From: Istiophorus platypterus
Taxonomy: Eukaryota > Chordata > Actinopteri > Istiophoriformes > Istiophoridae
Length of the DNA stretch: 64,000 bases
Assembly (NCBI GenBank): GCA_016859345.1
Contig: CM029134.1
Location: 16,823,560 to 16,887,559 of the forward strand
Reading direction: 5' to 3'
A model generated the notes under the pieces. It worked only from the letters and a program-made list of their open reading frames with translations, was not told the origin of the DNA and ran no database searches. The position numbers were made by a program, and so were the translations under genes. Below are positions 1 to 12,350 of this stretch, in pieces. Each line of letters starts with the position of its first letter. Positions within the stretch are counted from its first letter, which is position 1.

Positions 1-2795
1 ACCCCCTGCTGTCGCTAATGCAGTAGGTGGTGGCTGAACTCCCTTAAGTTACTCAGTGCAGGTCCCACAGCATCTCTACTAAGCAAAATTTAATTTTACG
101 GACATCACTTAAACATCCCAGAGTATAGAGCCTGTCAAAGGTTGGTTTTCTTCCAGTTGTATGAATCCAGCATCGTACAGAGTGAAAACTCAGGAGACCT
201 GACTCCTATATGTTTATTTTTATAGGTGCATTGTGCATCTGTACACATATGATCTCCAAAGTGCACAGAGGCAACACTGTCCTAAAAATCATATATTTCT
301 TATTTATCTTCTCAGACAAACTTGCAGCGAGAAATATTATATTTCAACAGTGAGACAAAATTTAATCTTCCAAAAGGAGTTAAATCATAAATGCTATGGA
401 GAGACAGAACCAGCAGTGTACTGCCAAAGGGCTTGCTGAGACAAGATTGTTCTCCAGGGACATCGGCGCACATCGACTGGCTGCTCATCTCAGGAACCAG
501 GCTTCAAGCTGCTGAGATGACAGATGTTCCCACCTGGCAGGTGGGTCCTCACATCTCTGAAAACTTACCACAAAACTTAATGAAGTGATATAATAACAGT
601 CCTAGGATGAAAGTTGTAACAGCTGTGAGTCTGGCCCAAGATCTGGTGGGACCCCAAGTCCACACACTCAGCTCACCAAAGTATCCTCGATACAACGTGT
701 TTAAAGTAAAGGGCCATTACTCTAAACCATACCTAACACTATAATAACAATGCATTTTAAAAATCACATTGACATGTTTGACTTACGCTAGTTAATACTC
801 TCATGACTGCAAAGTAGAAAGCTACTTCCACCACCCTGTTAGCTAAGCATACAAACTGAAACACATCTGGCCTGACTCTGCCTGCCAGCACCTCTAAAGC
901 ATAGTAATCTACAAATTATATCTCATTTGGCAAATGCAGATGAAAACGGGAGTGTAAAAACAACACTTCACCACCTGTTTTCCAAGTCATTATGCCAAGA
1001 TAAGCTAAACGGCTGCTGGTCCCAGGTACATATTTTACCATTAGGATGAAAGAGTGAGAATCTTTTCGCCTGCACCTGAGCTTTTTTCCCAAAAAGGGGA
1101 ACTATTCCTTTGACATTCAGAGCTGTCTCTGTGTCTGTCTCTCTCCAGGTATGTGCCCTCAGCCGCAGATGCTGGCAACTGCACTGTCATGACTTGTTCA
1201 CTGGCCCCTGACCAATTTCTGCAGTGAGGATTGTTAATGATTTTAATGTTGCAGATAAAACTCAAGTAATGGATCTGAATTAACCCACGCACGCAGGCAG
1301 ACACACACAAAATATTTCTCTGCTCATGTGAACCAGCCTCTTCCCTGTGTACCCGACTGAGATATGGATTTCAAATATAGAGTTATTTGATTAGCGATTC
1401 TGTCCAGCCCCTAAAGAGACGGACTGTTTGTTCCACTCTGTGCTGCATAAAGAGAGTAAATAAAGGGCCTCTCTAGAAGAAAAAAAGAGGAGGTCGGGAG
1501 GTACATAGGGTTCTAGGGGGCAGGGTAGTTGATACTTGAATAAGCTTGCAGTATTTTCACAAACATGCATTCAGTTTCTCTCCTCCATTCCAGCTAAAAG
1601 GGAGGTGACTCTCTTGAAAAGACCTTAATCTAGTAGAGAGCACTTTATCTTTTCATCTTACAGCACTTTTCAGATAACTCCTTTATTTTCCCTTCACATC
1701 TATATGTCATTTTACATTAGCTGCTGCAGTGGTTGTTCAGCCAGGTAAAAGCTCAGTCAGCGAGCAACATCCAGCAACGGTTTGCAAAGACAGTGGCACA
1801 GTCGCATAGATGATTGTATGTAAGACTGCATTTCAATATAATGAAGCAATGAACAGTTCAATCAGCATCTCCTTCCCAATGATCAATATTTCAGATCCAT
1901 TATGGTCTTTTTGATGCCCTGCAAGATTACAGCTGAAGTAATTAGTCAATTAAATTGATCAACAAAAAATTAATCGGCAACAATTATTTTTCAAATTTGA
2001 GTCCATTTTCGTAAAAATTGAGGGAAGAAAATGCCAGAAATTCACAAGATTTAGCCTTATAAATGTGAATTCTTGATGATTTTCTTCGTCTTTTATGTTT
2101 AGGAATATTAATAATTAGATGTCGAATCATTGATTAATCGTAAAATTGATTAGCAGAATAACTGACTCTGAAAAAAATGATCATTAGTTGCAGCCCTTAA
2201 TGTGAACTGGTTTAGATTTATTGATTACTAAGGTTGTTTCGGTCTTAGTGATTTTTTTTTAAGTGGTTTGTTCAGGTAGTTCTCAAGAAAAAACATTAAA
2301 TGCTTTAACTGCAGAGGCTATCTCCAAAACATTGATAGTTATTTTCTCCTTTAGAGTTCGTAATCAATGCCGAACCTCAAAGACAGAAAGGAAAAAAGAT
2401 AACAAAAAGCGGAAAATACCTACATGCCCACATTTCAAGGTGTTGGTAACATGTAAATAGTATTTCATGACACCATACATGCTCACACTTGCAAAACAAA
2501 TCCCATCACACATGATGGAAGTGCTGGAAAAACCTGATATCGACAGGAGCAGGGGAATACTTGGGATTTTTTTTTCTTTTTTTTGGCAAATGAAAACTGT
2601 AGCTGAAAAACAATGACACATATTGTCTTGGATAGAATGACATTTTTTACACTTGTGGGGGTGAGACGGTGTGTGTGAGAGCAAAGGAAGCACCAAGTTT
2701 GGCAGCAATTCAGAGACAACACAAAGAGAGTGTCTGTAGCAGGCCACTCCTCTCCTTCTATTAAACTCCTTCCTTACCTCTCCCATTTCACCATC
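1..2795. other. Intergenic DNA upstream of fabp6
   Basis: No reading frame here looks like a real exon and I recognise no RNA gene. The base composition is AT-rich. A degraded interspersed repeat lies at about 1925-2205. In mammals the neighbour of FABP6 on this side is PWWP2A, so part of the first kilobase could be untranslated sequence of that gene, but nothing in the sequence proves it. The fabp6 promoter must lie close to 2796; I see no clear TATA box. Confidence 0.5.
1925..2205. repeat. Interspersed repeat family A, copy 1
   Basis: The segment is full of ATTAATCG / GATTAAT-type words and ends in TTAGTTGCAGCCCTTAA. The same signature recurs at about 14275-14420, 17268-17478, 26590-26985 and 44605-44840. 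From memory this matches a very common teleost non-autonomous repeat whose ends read like GTTGCAGC and whose body carries runs such as TTGGTCTATAAAATGTCA. It is strongly diverged. Family assignment is by recollection, not by search. Confidence 0.55.
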
Positions 2796-3526
2796 ATGGC
2801 TTTCACTGGGAAATACGAGCTGGAGAGTCAAGAGAACTATGAGGAGTTCCTGGAAGCAATAGGTATTTGAATTTTCTTAGTGATAAATAAGCTATATATG
2901 GATAAATGTGAACTGTCATTCGTTTAAGGTTTGTTGTCTTTATCTCTTTGGAATCTCACTTGCCTCTGTCACAGGGCTTCTCAAAGCCAAGACAGACCAC
3001 AAAGTGGTGACAGAGGTGGAGCAGGATGGGAACAACTTCACCTGGACACAAACCATCCCCAACTGGACCTGGTCCAACAGCTTCACTGTTGGCCAGGAAT
3101 GTGAGCTGGCAACAATGACAGGTTCCAAATTCAAGGTAAGTTCATAACAAGACACAGGTAAATCTGCAACTCATTTTGAACTGGCTGTGAAGCTTTTATG
3201 TTGTGAACCTCATGACATAGTTTCCTCTGTGGCTTTTTGTCCTTGTGACCTTTAGGCCCCTGTCACTATGGAAGGCGGCAAGATTTCAATACAGTTTCCT
3301 CAGTACCACTTTACAGCAGAGATCGCTGAAGATAAGCTGGTAATGGTAAGAGAAGTAAATTTTACCCCATTACGCTAACTTCATACAAGCTAAATAACCT
3401 AAATAAAAGTTGTAGTTTGTTATATTTTCTTCTTACTCTTTGTCTTCTCCTCACCATGTTCTGCAGAATTGCATAACTCCAGGAGAGAAGGGTGTGACCT
3501 TCAAAAGAGTTAGCAAGCGGATCTAG
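2796..3526 (+). CDS. fabp6: Gastrotropin / ileal bile-acid binding protein
   Basis: Four exons: 2796-2862, 2975-3135, 3256-3345, 3467-3526, all with GT-AG introns, giving about 125 residues. The four-exon pattern with a short first exon is that of all vertebrate fatty-acid-binding proteins. The protein opens MAFTGKYELESQENYEEF, the usual FABP first strand and helix, continues through KTDHKVVTEVEQDGNNFTWT and ends FKRVSKRI, as in fish Fabp6. It is a small cytosolic beta-barrel that binds bile salts in enterocytes of the distal gut. The start is the only in-frame ATG in exon 1 that gives the family N-terminus. It stands alone on the plus strand, convergent with ccnjl, the same neighbour as in mammals. 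Other FABP paralogues are possible but fit the TWTQTIPNWTWSNSFTVG region less well. Confidence 0.93.
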
Positions 3527-3553
3527 CGCTGCAAGACTCGACATGCTTCGATG

Positions 3554-3559
3554 AATAAA
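3554..3559 (+). terminator. fabp6: Proximal fabp6 poly(A) signal (AATAAA)
   Basis: AATAAA lies 28 bases after the fabp6 stop codon. A second AATAAA is at 3745-3750, so the gene may use a very short or a roughly 240-base 3' untranslated region. Confidence 0.6.
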
Positions 3560-3759
3560 AGGCTTCCCTAATTGACTGAAGCAAGGAAAATAACTTGACC
3601 ATCCATAGAGAAGAGCAAGTGGTGTTTTCCTGTTGATACATTTGATTTTAACTGAAAAAATAGGGAGGAAAAATAGGCTATGCTATGTATTGTGTTATTA
3701 CAAAGATGAGAAGGTTCACCTGTAACAGTTTTCATGTTTGATCCAATAAAAATGGCATA

Positions 3760-6700
3760 AATATAGTATGTTTTGCTGAGCAATAATGAGATTTTCTTTG
3801 ACTTTTGATGTTGCATTAATGACACATCTTTCTATGTAACTTATACATATATTCACCTAGCCAGTTTCTGCTGAACAAATGATAACATCCTACTGGTATT
3901 AATTGCTCCATTCACCAATCTTTTGTTCATTTTTAATCTCAAACAAGCCAAAAATACACTTTCTCTACTTTTATGTCAGTTTCGGAGAAGGATACAAACT
4001 TGATTGGATTCTTTGTGATATATGTGGTTTGGATCACAATATCAATTCAGGTCCACTTGTTTGAATAAACCCATTTATCACCAGTCAAAATATAACCGGA
4101 GTTAAATATTAATTTTTTTGTTGTTATTGGGATGTTGTTAAATACATCTGCTGAAATATTTACCAATATTTAAAACTCTTTGGTCAGAAAAGACAGTTTG
4201 TGGAGAAGAATATGTGCACACACTGTAAGTTATCTTTTGCTATGTCATTTGCTGTTTTACCACCACCCAAAGAAAAACGACATGGAATTTAAAATACAAA
4301 ATTAAAAACAAGTCATATTGACATCAAAATTTTATTTAGATAAGCTTTATATGCCATCATCTGCACCCTCAAAGTACACGAGAAACAAAACATTTGTTAT
4401 TATTATAACAGCGTCATTTTTATTTTCCTTTACGTTTAGCCCTTTGATGAGAGCGTGAGAACGTTATCATTGATCAGTTAGTAGATTCAAGTTGTTGGGT
4501 CTGACAGGAAGCACCATGGTTACTGGCGGAATCCAGCAGGGTTTCAAAAAAATGTGGGTCTTATCCAACCTGCTAGTGCAATTTTGTATTAATGAGCTGT
4601 AATGAAATGTACAGATAATAGATGCTTTAGAACAGCTACTTGTTAACACACTAATCATTCACACCTAGGCTAAAGGAAGAGCAGTGAAGAAAACATCCGT
4701 GCAGAACAACCTTTTTTATGATACTGTGCTGTTGAAACAATAATAGAATTACACAGTGATGCATTTGGAATGCTTGAAATAGAATGACTCATTGTTGGAT
4801 CGTAAAATTTTAATTGTCCTGAAATTCTCTTTAAAGTCTTCTTACTAATCATTTTATTAGCAATTGCACCCGTGGTCTTGACTTAAGAAGAGAGAAAAAA
4901 TAAAGAGAAAAAATAAACATGTGACATGTGACATGTGTCACGTGTGACACACACATATTCAACACCGCATCAGTGCAAAGTGATACATGCTCACCTCAAT
5001 GAGCTTGTTGCTGACCACCTCACCAGTATAAAGGTGAGTGGGGCACTAATACCTGAGTTTCGCTGTTAGCAGGAAAACCAGGAGAGACTCGAGGACATTA
5101 CATAGTCCAGCATAAAAACACAGCCAGACTAGCTTTTTCCCCCTGTTTCCAGTCTTTGTGCTAAGCTAAGCTAACTGGCCGGTAGTTATTAGTGTGAGTG
5201 GTATCATCCTGCTCCTCTAACTCCTCTCACAAAAAAAGCAAAGAAAGGTATTTCCCAAAATGTCAAACAGGCAAATTATCAGTCATCTTTCTGTGGTCAC
5301 TGTTTGTGCAGATGCAGAATGCAAAATAATAATGTCAAGGATCATTTAACTACACAATGGACCCACCAAAAAGTCCATTCAGAAAGGGATCACCAACATG
5401 TGGATAAGAAGCCAAGTCTCTCTTTTCCGTACGTTATGATCCCTGAACAAGACAGACCAGCGGTAGCAATGACTGGAGATTATAAAATATCTTCTCTTCC
5501 AGGTACGATGGTGAATCACTTTTCAGCATGGTCAGGGAAAAAGGACAACGTCAGTTGATTTGTCATTAGATGTTTTTTCTCTTTCACTCTTTAGCTCTTG
5601 TGACAATTTGTCCCACCATTATTTACTTGCACAATAACCACACACATCGCTTTGGATTTCTCTACAAAATGAAACAAAAATCTTTTTTTTTTTCAAAGGT
5701 ACTGTCACAGTCATTCTGCTTCAAGGTGGAAAAAAACCCTGCTGGTAAGACCAAAGCTGAGTATAAATAGCTAATAAAGTGGTCTAAAAGCAAGTAACAT
5801 TGGCCTTATAAATATCAATACCATTATCCCCAGCCTTTAGTTGTTCCTACACAGTCTATTCAGTCAACACTATTAATCTACAGACTGTAACTACAGATAG
5901 ACACTGTTACATCACAGGCCTCCTGCACCGTGTGGACACAGGGAGAGACCAGACTTTTTGTAAACAGAAGGCGGGAGTATGGGTAACACTGCATAAACTA
6001 GAGAGGTCCAAAAATCTGTTATTTAATGCTACACAAGCATATTAAATAATCAAATCAACTAAATCGAACCAAACTGCCACTGGGCATGTTGGTCTTTTGT
6101 CAGCACTGCTAAGCAAAACTTACTTGCTGCAGGCACAGGAGCAGACGAAGGGAGGGCCTCAGCTCAGCCCGGGTGGCAGAACATATTTTAATATTTATTT
6201 GACTAATGTGAATTCCGCCTTGGGAGGTTTTCTGGTGTCGTGAATGTAACGTCATGAAAACCTGGGCAAACTATAACAGTCTCAAAGCCAGGTATGAAAA
6301 AAATAACACAGTGGAACATATTGTTTGTTTAGTGTGTCCCTTAAGGTCTTCACATTTGATTTCTGATTTCAAAATGCAGACCTCTGAATCACTGTCTTGT
6401 TTTTCTTTTTCAGCAATCAAAATAAAAAATGAAGAAAATAAATGAAGTGAAATGAAGTGAAATTAAATGACTGTCTGATTCTCAAGCTAGCATGCATACA
6501 AGCATTTGAGAAACCCAAGATTATGTAAATGTGACCAGAGTAAAATAAAACATTGTTTTCAACCAAAGTTCAAAGGTCATATGGCCAGTCTTGACACAGC
6601 AGGTATAAAATCTTTTTTCTAACGAGCTGATGTGTCACTGCACATATTGTAGTGACAGAGAAGAGTCACAATCTGTTAAATCAATAAGTCTTACATGTCC

Positions 6701-9250
6701 TGTCCACACTACCGTTGTGAATTTATTTCTTTCCATTGATTTTGCTCCTGAGGAAGAGCTGCAGGGGAAAAAAAGCTTCTCCATTGTCGCCACTAAGAGG
6801 CGTCCTCATTCCTTCATAAAATGGCTCCTCCACATATCCCTTGATCTATTTCCCTTGTTACATAAAGTGAATGGGTCTCTAATTGTAGAGGAATATAACC
6901 TGTTATCAAACTAAAAGGCTGTTAATGATAATGACTCGTTCCTCTATCCTGCAAGAATTATGGGCAACAAACTTGTATATGTTCTAGTGAAGTCTAAGTC
7001 TCCATCTTTAACAGACTTTGTTGATGACATTCACCCACTTGTCCTGGATATTTGACATGTTGCAGTTCCCCATTAAAAAAGAGAAAGTCGAGAACTCGCT
7101 AATCAAAGCATCCGTTTCTTCTGTTGCTGCTTTGTGGTAAATATCCTGCTTATGCTGTCATATCATGAGGTTTCTGTCAGTGAGTTGTGTTTTTTAATGT
7201 CACAAGGAAGGAGACTTGCTTTTTCTGTCATGTGTTTTCATGATGCAGATTGGACTTTTACAATGCTGATGATAAATGGGCTGCTTTTACTATTTGAATC
7301 ACTGCATAATATGGAGGCAGGGAAAATGGAAATTGCAAATGACAAGGAGGAAAACATGATCATGTTTTAACTGAGAATACATCACCTTGACAACAGAAAT
7401 ATTAAAGCCACTTAAAACACATGATCCTTCAAACAGTTTGATAATAGGCTTGTTTGGTCATAGACCTCAACCAGTGTTAAAGAGACAGAATTAAAATTTT
7501 ATTATCTATATTCACTGGATGCCTTTTCATTGCAATAATAATAGCTTATTTTTAAAACTGACACAATGCTATCATTTCACGAACAGGAACAGGATCAGAA
7601 ACAGAAATTTGTTCCACATGTTTCAGGAGGACCAATGTTGCACATGTGCAGTTTTCTTTTTTTTTATGACAACACAAAAAGCACTTGTTCAAATACTTAA
7701 AAAATTATTTGTATCAGTATGATCATTTCAATTGACAGGGATGAGATCATTTTAGTATTTAATGAAGAGTTTAAGAAAATTTTAAACATCACAGAATCAT
7801 TTTTTTCATGCTAGTGGATTTAGGAAAATTACGCATGGTGCAATAAAACTGTTTTTGAGCCCCAGTTTCTTTGACTGTGTTTTGTACAGGTTTTCTGAGC
7901 TGATATAATTCCTAGGCCCATGTTTGCTGTGTGGTCATTTGATTAAACTTAAATTAATTTAAGAGTATGTACCATATGAGCAGAAAAACTGAAATAACAA
8001 AGGTTCTTTGATATAGACTCCTTCTATTAGTGAGAATCAAAAGATAAGGTAATAATGTAGGACACACCTAAAAGTGCTTAATTATATCAGTCAATATTGT
8101 TTTTAATGGTACATATTTCCCCTTAAAAAAGTTAAAGAAATTAATAAGCAGAAATGAAAGATTTATTCTGTCAATTCTTTGATTTACGCTCAGCATCCCT
8201 GAGCAACCCAGCCCTTACAATAATGTTGTAAGTTTAAAGCACATGTACTGAGACCCCCACCACAAACAAATATTGAGCAGCTAACTCTGCACCCCCACTA
8301 GCACTTTCCCAAATTCTTCCCCGAGGACACATTTAAAGGAAGCACACAGCCTGCTTCTTCAGCTCCATACACAAAAGCTTACAGGAGGCTGTGAGAATGA
8401 TCCATTATCAAACTGACGGCCCTGAGCACTGCACTGCTCCCCTCTATCTCCACCCACTCCACCTCCCTTTACAGATGGGCCACTGAACACTGGAGATCTT
8501 GAAGAGTCATTTTCAATCAACGTCAATACATTTTTATTTTTATTTTTTTTTACTGAACGCTGTTCAAAAACACAAATCATGTAAATTGTCTGCATGAGAG
8601 CACTGCAAATTCTGATTGCTCTTTAATCTGTATGCTAAGTTAATTAGGTTTTGATCAGGCTTATGTGGAGAAACATTTTTCAAGTAATTTTTTTATTTGA
8701 CTTAATAGTAATTAAAGATCTTTCAGGCGATATAACTGGGCATTTTCACATGGTTATATTTCAGATTTCCGACTCAGGAAGAAACAACCAAACAACTTCC
8801 CAGTTTCATAATGCAACTACTGCATTAGAGAGGACAGGGAGTCCACTGTGCTGTGTCTAAAAAAAGAGGGGTGTACTATTTGCAAGAATTATATAAGAGT
8901 ATAATGTCTTGTGTGTCAGAGAGAGGCCCATCATTGAATAGATTGCTATATAACAAAATGCCATAAGACACAGAAAGCTCGGTTGAGCTGTGCAGGCGGA
9001 GTTAAGAAGCAGAGAAGAGACTGAAGTTGTTTCTCAAATGTTGAATAATGAATAATAACTTTGTCTGCAGGCTGAAAAACATCGCCCATGGCTGCATATT
9101 CGGCCCATGGTTATGAGAGTGGGAGGGAAAAATGAAATGGTTATAGTTGTTACCATGGTGGGCTTATCTCTGTAGCCCCAGCACTGTCTTCCCTCTGAAC
9201 CAACTGGAGCCAGTTGGAGCCGTGGGTACTTCATGCTTCCTCATAAGAAA
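3760..9250. other. AT-rich intergenic DNA between fabp6 and ccnjl
   Basis: No exon-like reading frames. Contents I can name are a repeat at about 5030-5285, a stretch of GTGACAT/GTGTCAC words around 4918-4955 that includes a CACGTG E-box, and scattered poly-A/poly-T runs. I see nothing else in the rest of the interval. Confidence 0.5.
5030..5285 (+). repeat. Teleost-type interspersed repeat (GCTAAGCTAAGCTAAC family)
   Basis: The stretch contains CCAGTCTTTGTGCTAAGCTA followed by AGCTAACTGGC and later GTATTTCCCAAAATGTC. This word order is one I recognise from repeats scattered through many fish genomes, typically with a CTTCCAGTCTTTATGCTAAG core. No coding capacity. Family name not assigned. 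Confidence 0.5.
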
Positions 9251-9254
9251 CACA

Positions 9255-12200
9255 CTCCTCAGAAACTCAGTTTATTTGAGTGTTTATTTTTCCGTGGCAA
9301 ATTATGACAAAAATAACTCCTTTTATCATTCAGTGTCACATAAACCGAGACTACAGATTGGTACAAAATAATATAAAATTGTTAAGTGGAAGGTGGTGGT
9401 ATCATTTCATTATCATCACATGGGCAGGTGTTTGGTGTGAGTGACATTGGCACCTTTCACAGGATGGAAAAATGCACGGTAAACCTCTAGCTAAAATACA
9501 AAAGCATTCAGTAATATCTAACGCTCAAAAGGAAGTGGCTGCAATATGCAACATATTTATTGTGTTCAGAGCCCACTGCCGTCTAGAGGAAACCAAGCTA
9601 CAGCAAGTCAAATCACACAATTATCAAAAATAAGTTACAAAAAGATGAACCAGTGGTGTACATGAGACAGTGATGGCTGTGGTCAGTTTAAACTGGAAAA
9701 AAAATACAACATATTGCACCTTTGACACCTCAGTGAGAAGTTGCTCATGAATTTTGAGGAAAAGAGCAAGTTGAACTCTAAGGAAAAAAAATCTAGTTCA
9801 CACCAACAGCATTCACCAAGAGAATCACAAAAAGCTAAAAAATACAATGAAAACAAAGGGAATGTAAAAAATATAACAAAACTGTACATAAAAGTTTAAA
9901 AAAAAAACCAAAGGCATAGTCGTAGTTAATATCCCGTCCTTTTCAGTGGTGGGAGAACAAACATATCTGGCTGTAAAAACCTGGTGGTAGATGATAATGT
10001 TGTTGAGTGTTGTAGTATTCAGAAGGCTTCATGTCCTGTTATCTGAGAGATGCAAACGTCTTGACAATGAATTCAAGGCTCACAGCTCAAGCATGGCAGC
10101 TGCTGGGGACAATGCAGTGGCATAGTAAGATATCCTGTAGCCAGAGCAAGACAGTTTGAAATGTAACTTAACTACAAGCAGTTTAAATATTGTGTAAGAA
10201 ACTGCAACCACTATATCTATCATTTATATTTTCTTCCAGAATAAGTTCAAAATCTCCCAAAAAACTGGGCAGGCATTGGTTTCAAATTAGTCCTCAGCTG
10301 GAACAATTAGTGTATTTGTTTACATATAGAAAATTAAGTCATTTTCAGGCAGAGAAGCCAAACATCCCCTTGTTCCAGCTTCTTAAACATGAAACTTTAA
10401 CATTTTTCTTTCTCAAATAATATAGTAACTTGAATATCTTTTTTTACTGTTGGTTTGGTAAAGCAAGCTATCTGATTTGATAATGAGGGTTTTCTCAATG
10501 CTTTCACAAATGTTATAGACAACACAATTATTCCAGAGAATAATCAGATTCATTGTCAATGAAAACAAAGGTTTGTTATAGCCCTATTTCAGTCAAGTCA
10601 CAGTTCAGTCAATGCAATCCAAGAAGTTGGGGTCCATGCTCATGTAAGGTATTCCCATGGTAACCAGTGGGCAACTGGTACTGGGAATCTGGATGTGTTT
10701 ATACTTTAACAGGATGTGGAAGATTGGGGATCGCAGCTTTACAAATCTTGGAAGCAATTACAGACGACTGGCTACAGATGTTTGTGTGTGAAACGGGTGA
10801 CCACAGGGTTGTTCCACTGCAATGCAAACAGACTGTTTTGTGCATTCAGTTATTGAGTTGTAAGCAGAGTATGGTCCGGTGATGAAGAAGGGAGACATTT
10901 CAGATCCCACAGATGCTGAATTAGCATCCACTTTAAAGCATAATAGCAAAGAATAATGAGAGGGCTGCTAGTTTCAGCCTTAAAACCTGAGCCTGATTAT
11001 ACAGTTTCTATATTCAGGTACAAAGAAAACTATAATTAATCAATGGGTTGTTTCTAAAGTTGATATAAAAACCTACACTATATCAAACAAAACGAATTTA
11101 AAAAAAACAAAATCAAGTCCAAGAAAAACATTTGTCATCATAAATAAAAGCTATGGCGTGTTTCAATGGCATAATATTCAAGTAATCTAGTTCAAGTCCC
11201 TGATACTTAGTGGTTCATGTAAACATTGGAGTCATTAACACAGACACAGAACCAACAGTTCATAAGAAGGCAGCAGCAATTCATATGTACAATACACAAC
11301 CAACGTCCACTCTTCCTTCTCCATGCTGGTCCAGTCACATTAGTTAGTGTTCAGTTGTTTGAGCAGTGGACGCTGGAGAAATTAAAACTTTAGTATGACT
11401 GGCAGCTTCAAGAGAGCCATATTTCCGGCTGGGTGTGTGACAGCTCTGCCACAAGGCTTGACTTTGGAGTTGGGAGAGAAGATATGACAAGGACAGAGAG
11501 AAGAGGAATGCAAAAAACTGAAAGACTGCAGGCGTGTTCAAGCAGCGGACTTCACCTGCTGTGCACAAAACGCTGAATTCTTTGCCCCCTCTAATTTCTT
11601 AGGTGGTGAGGAATTCCCAGAGAGGTCCTTAAGCTCTGACAGAGCTTACAGGCATTAGATCAATGTTCACTTATGTTAAGGACACACAATCAAAAAATTG
11701 ACTGACATACATACCCTTTTGTTTCTTGCAAAGTCAGCAACAAGCCTGTTTCTTCTTCTATCTCTCTCAAATAGTGGCTCAAGAAAGACCAGCCAATTTT
11801 TTCCTCTTTAAAACTTGTTCATTTTTTGGGATTAGAAGTTAAACATACACGTGTTTGTGTGTGTGTGTGTGTGTGTGTAAAGCAGCAAGATATCCTTATC
11901 ACAGATACTTTAGGTTCTGTGCACTTCATCCACAACTGGCTCAGCTATCAAACAACTGAGAAGAGGCACTGAATGAGGTGGGTGTTAGATCACACTGCTG
12001 CTTTCATCTCATTCACAGTGATGACAGTCTCATAATAACACAGATTTATAAAACAAGTTCAGAATATGGCAATAACATATTTGCAATGCGTCAGTATTTC
12101 AAATGAGTCAGTAGAGTGTTTGTCACGTCAGTGTGATGACTTCCACTGGGTCTGTCTTGCCTTTGGACCTCTGCTTGCGTTTGAGGCGTCTCTGTGAGAG

Positions 12201-12350
12201 GGATGGGGGAGTTGGATTTGATGAAGGTGTTGCGGTGCCGACGGAGAGAGAGAGGAGGTCTGTGAGTGGATGTTTAAGGGTAGGGAGTTGAGAAGGAAGC
12301 ACGGTAGTGCACTCACGGGGGGGTTTGCAATCCCTCTCCGTCTCCTGGCG
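9255..12350 (-). other. ccnjl: Probable 3' untranslated region / downstream flank of ccnjl
   Basis: Below the ccnjl stop codon the first minus-strand AATAAA motifs I find are at 9556-9561, 9283-9288 and 9271-9276. No other gene is seen in this interval, so ccnjl could have a 3' untranslated region of nearly 3 kb. Variant signals nearer the stop would shorten it; transcript data would be needed to decide. Confidence 0.3.
11856..11878. repeat. (GT)n microsatellite
   Basis: A run of about 11-12 GT units lies downstream of ccnjl. Confidence 0.9.
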
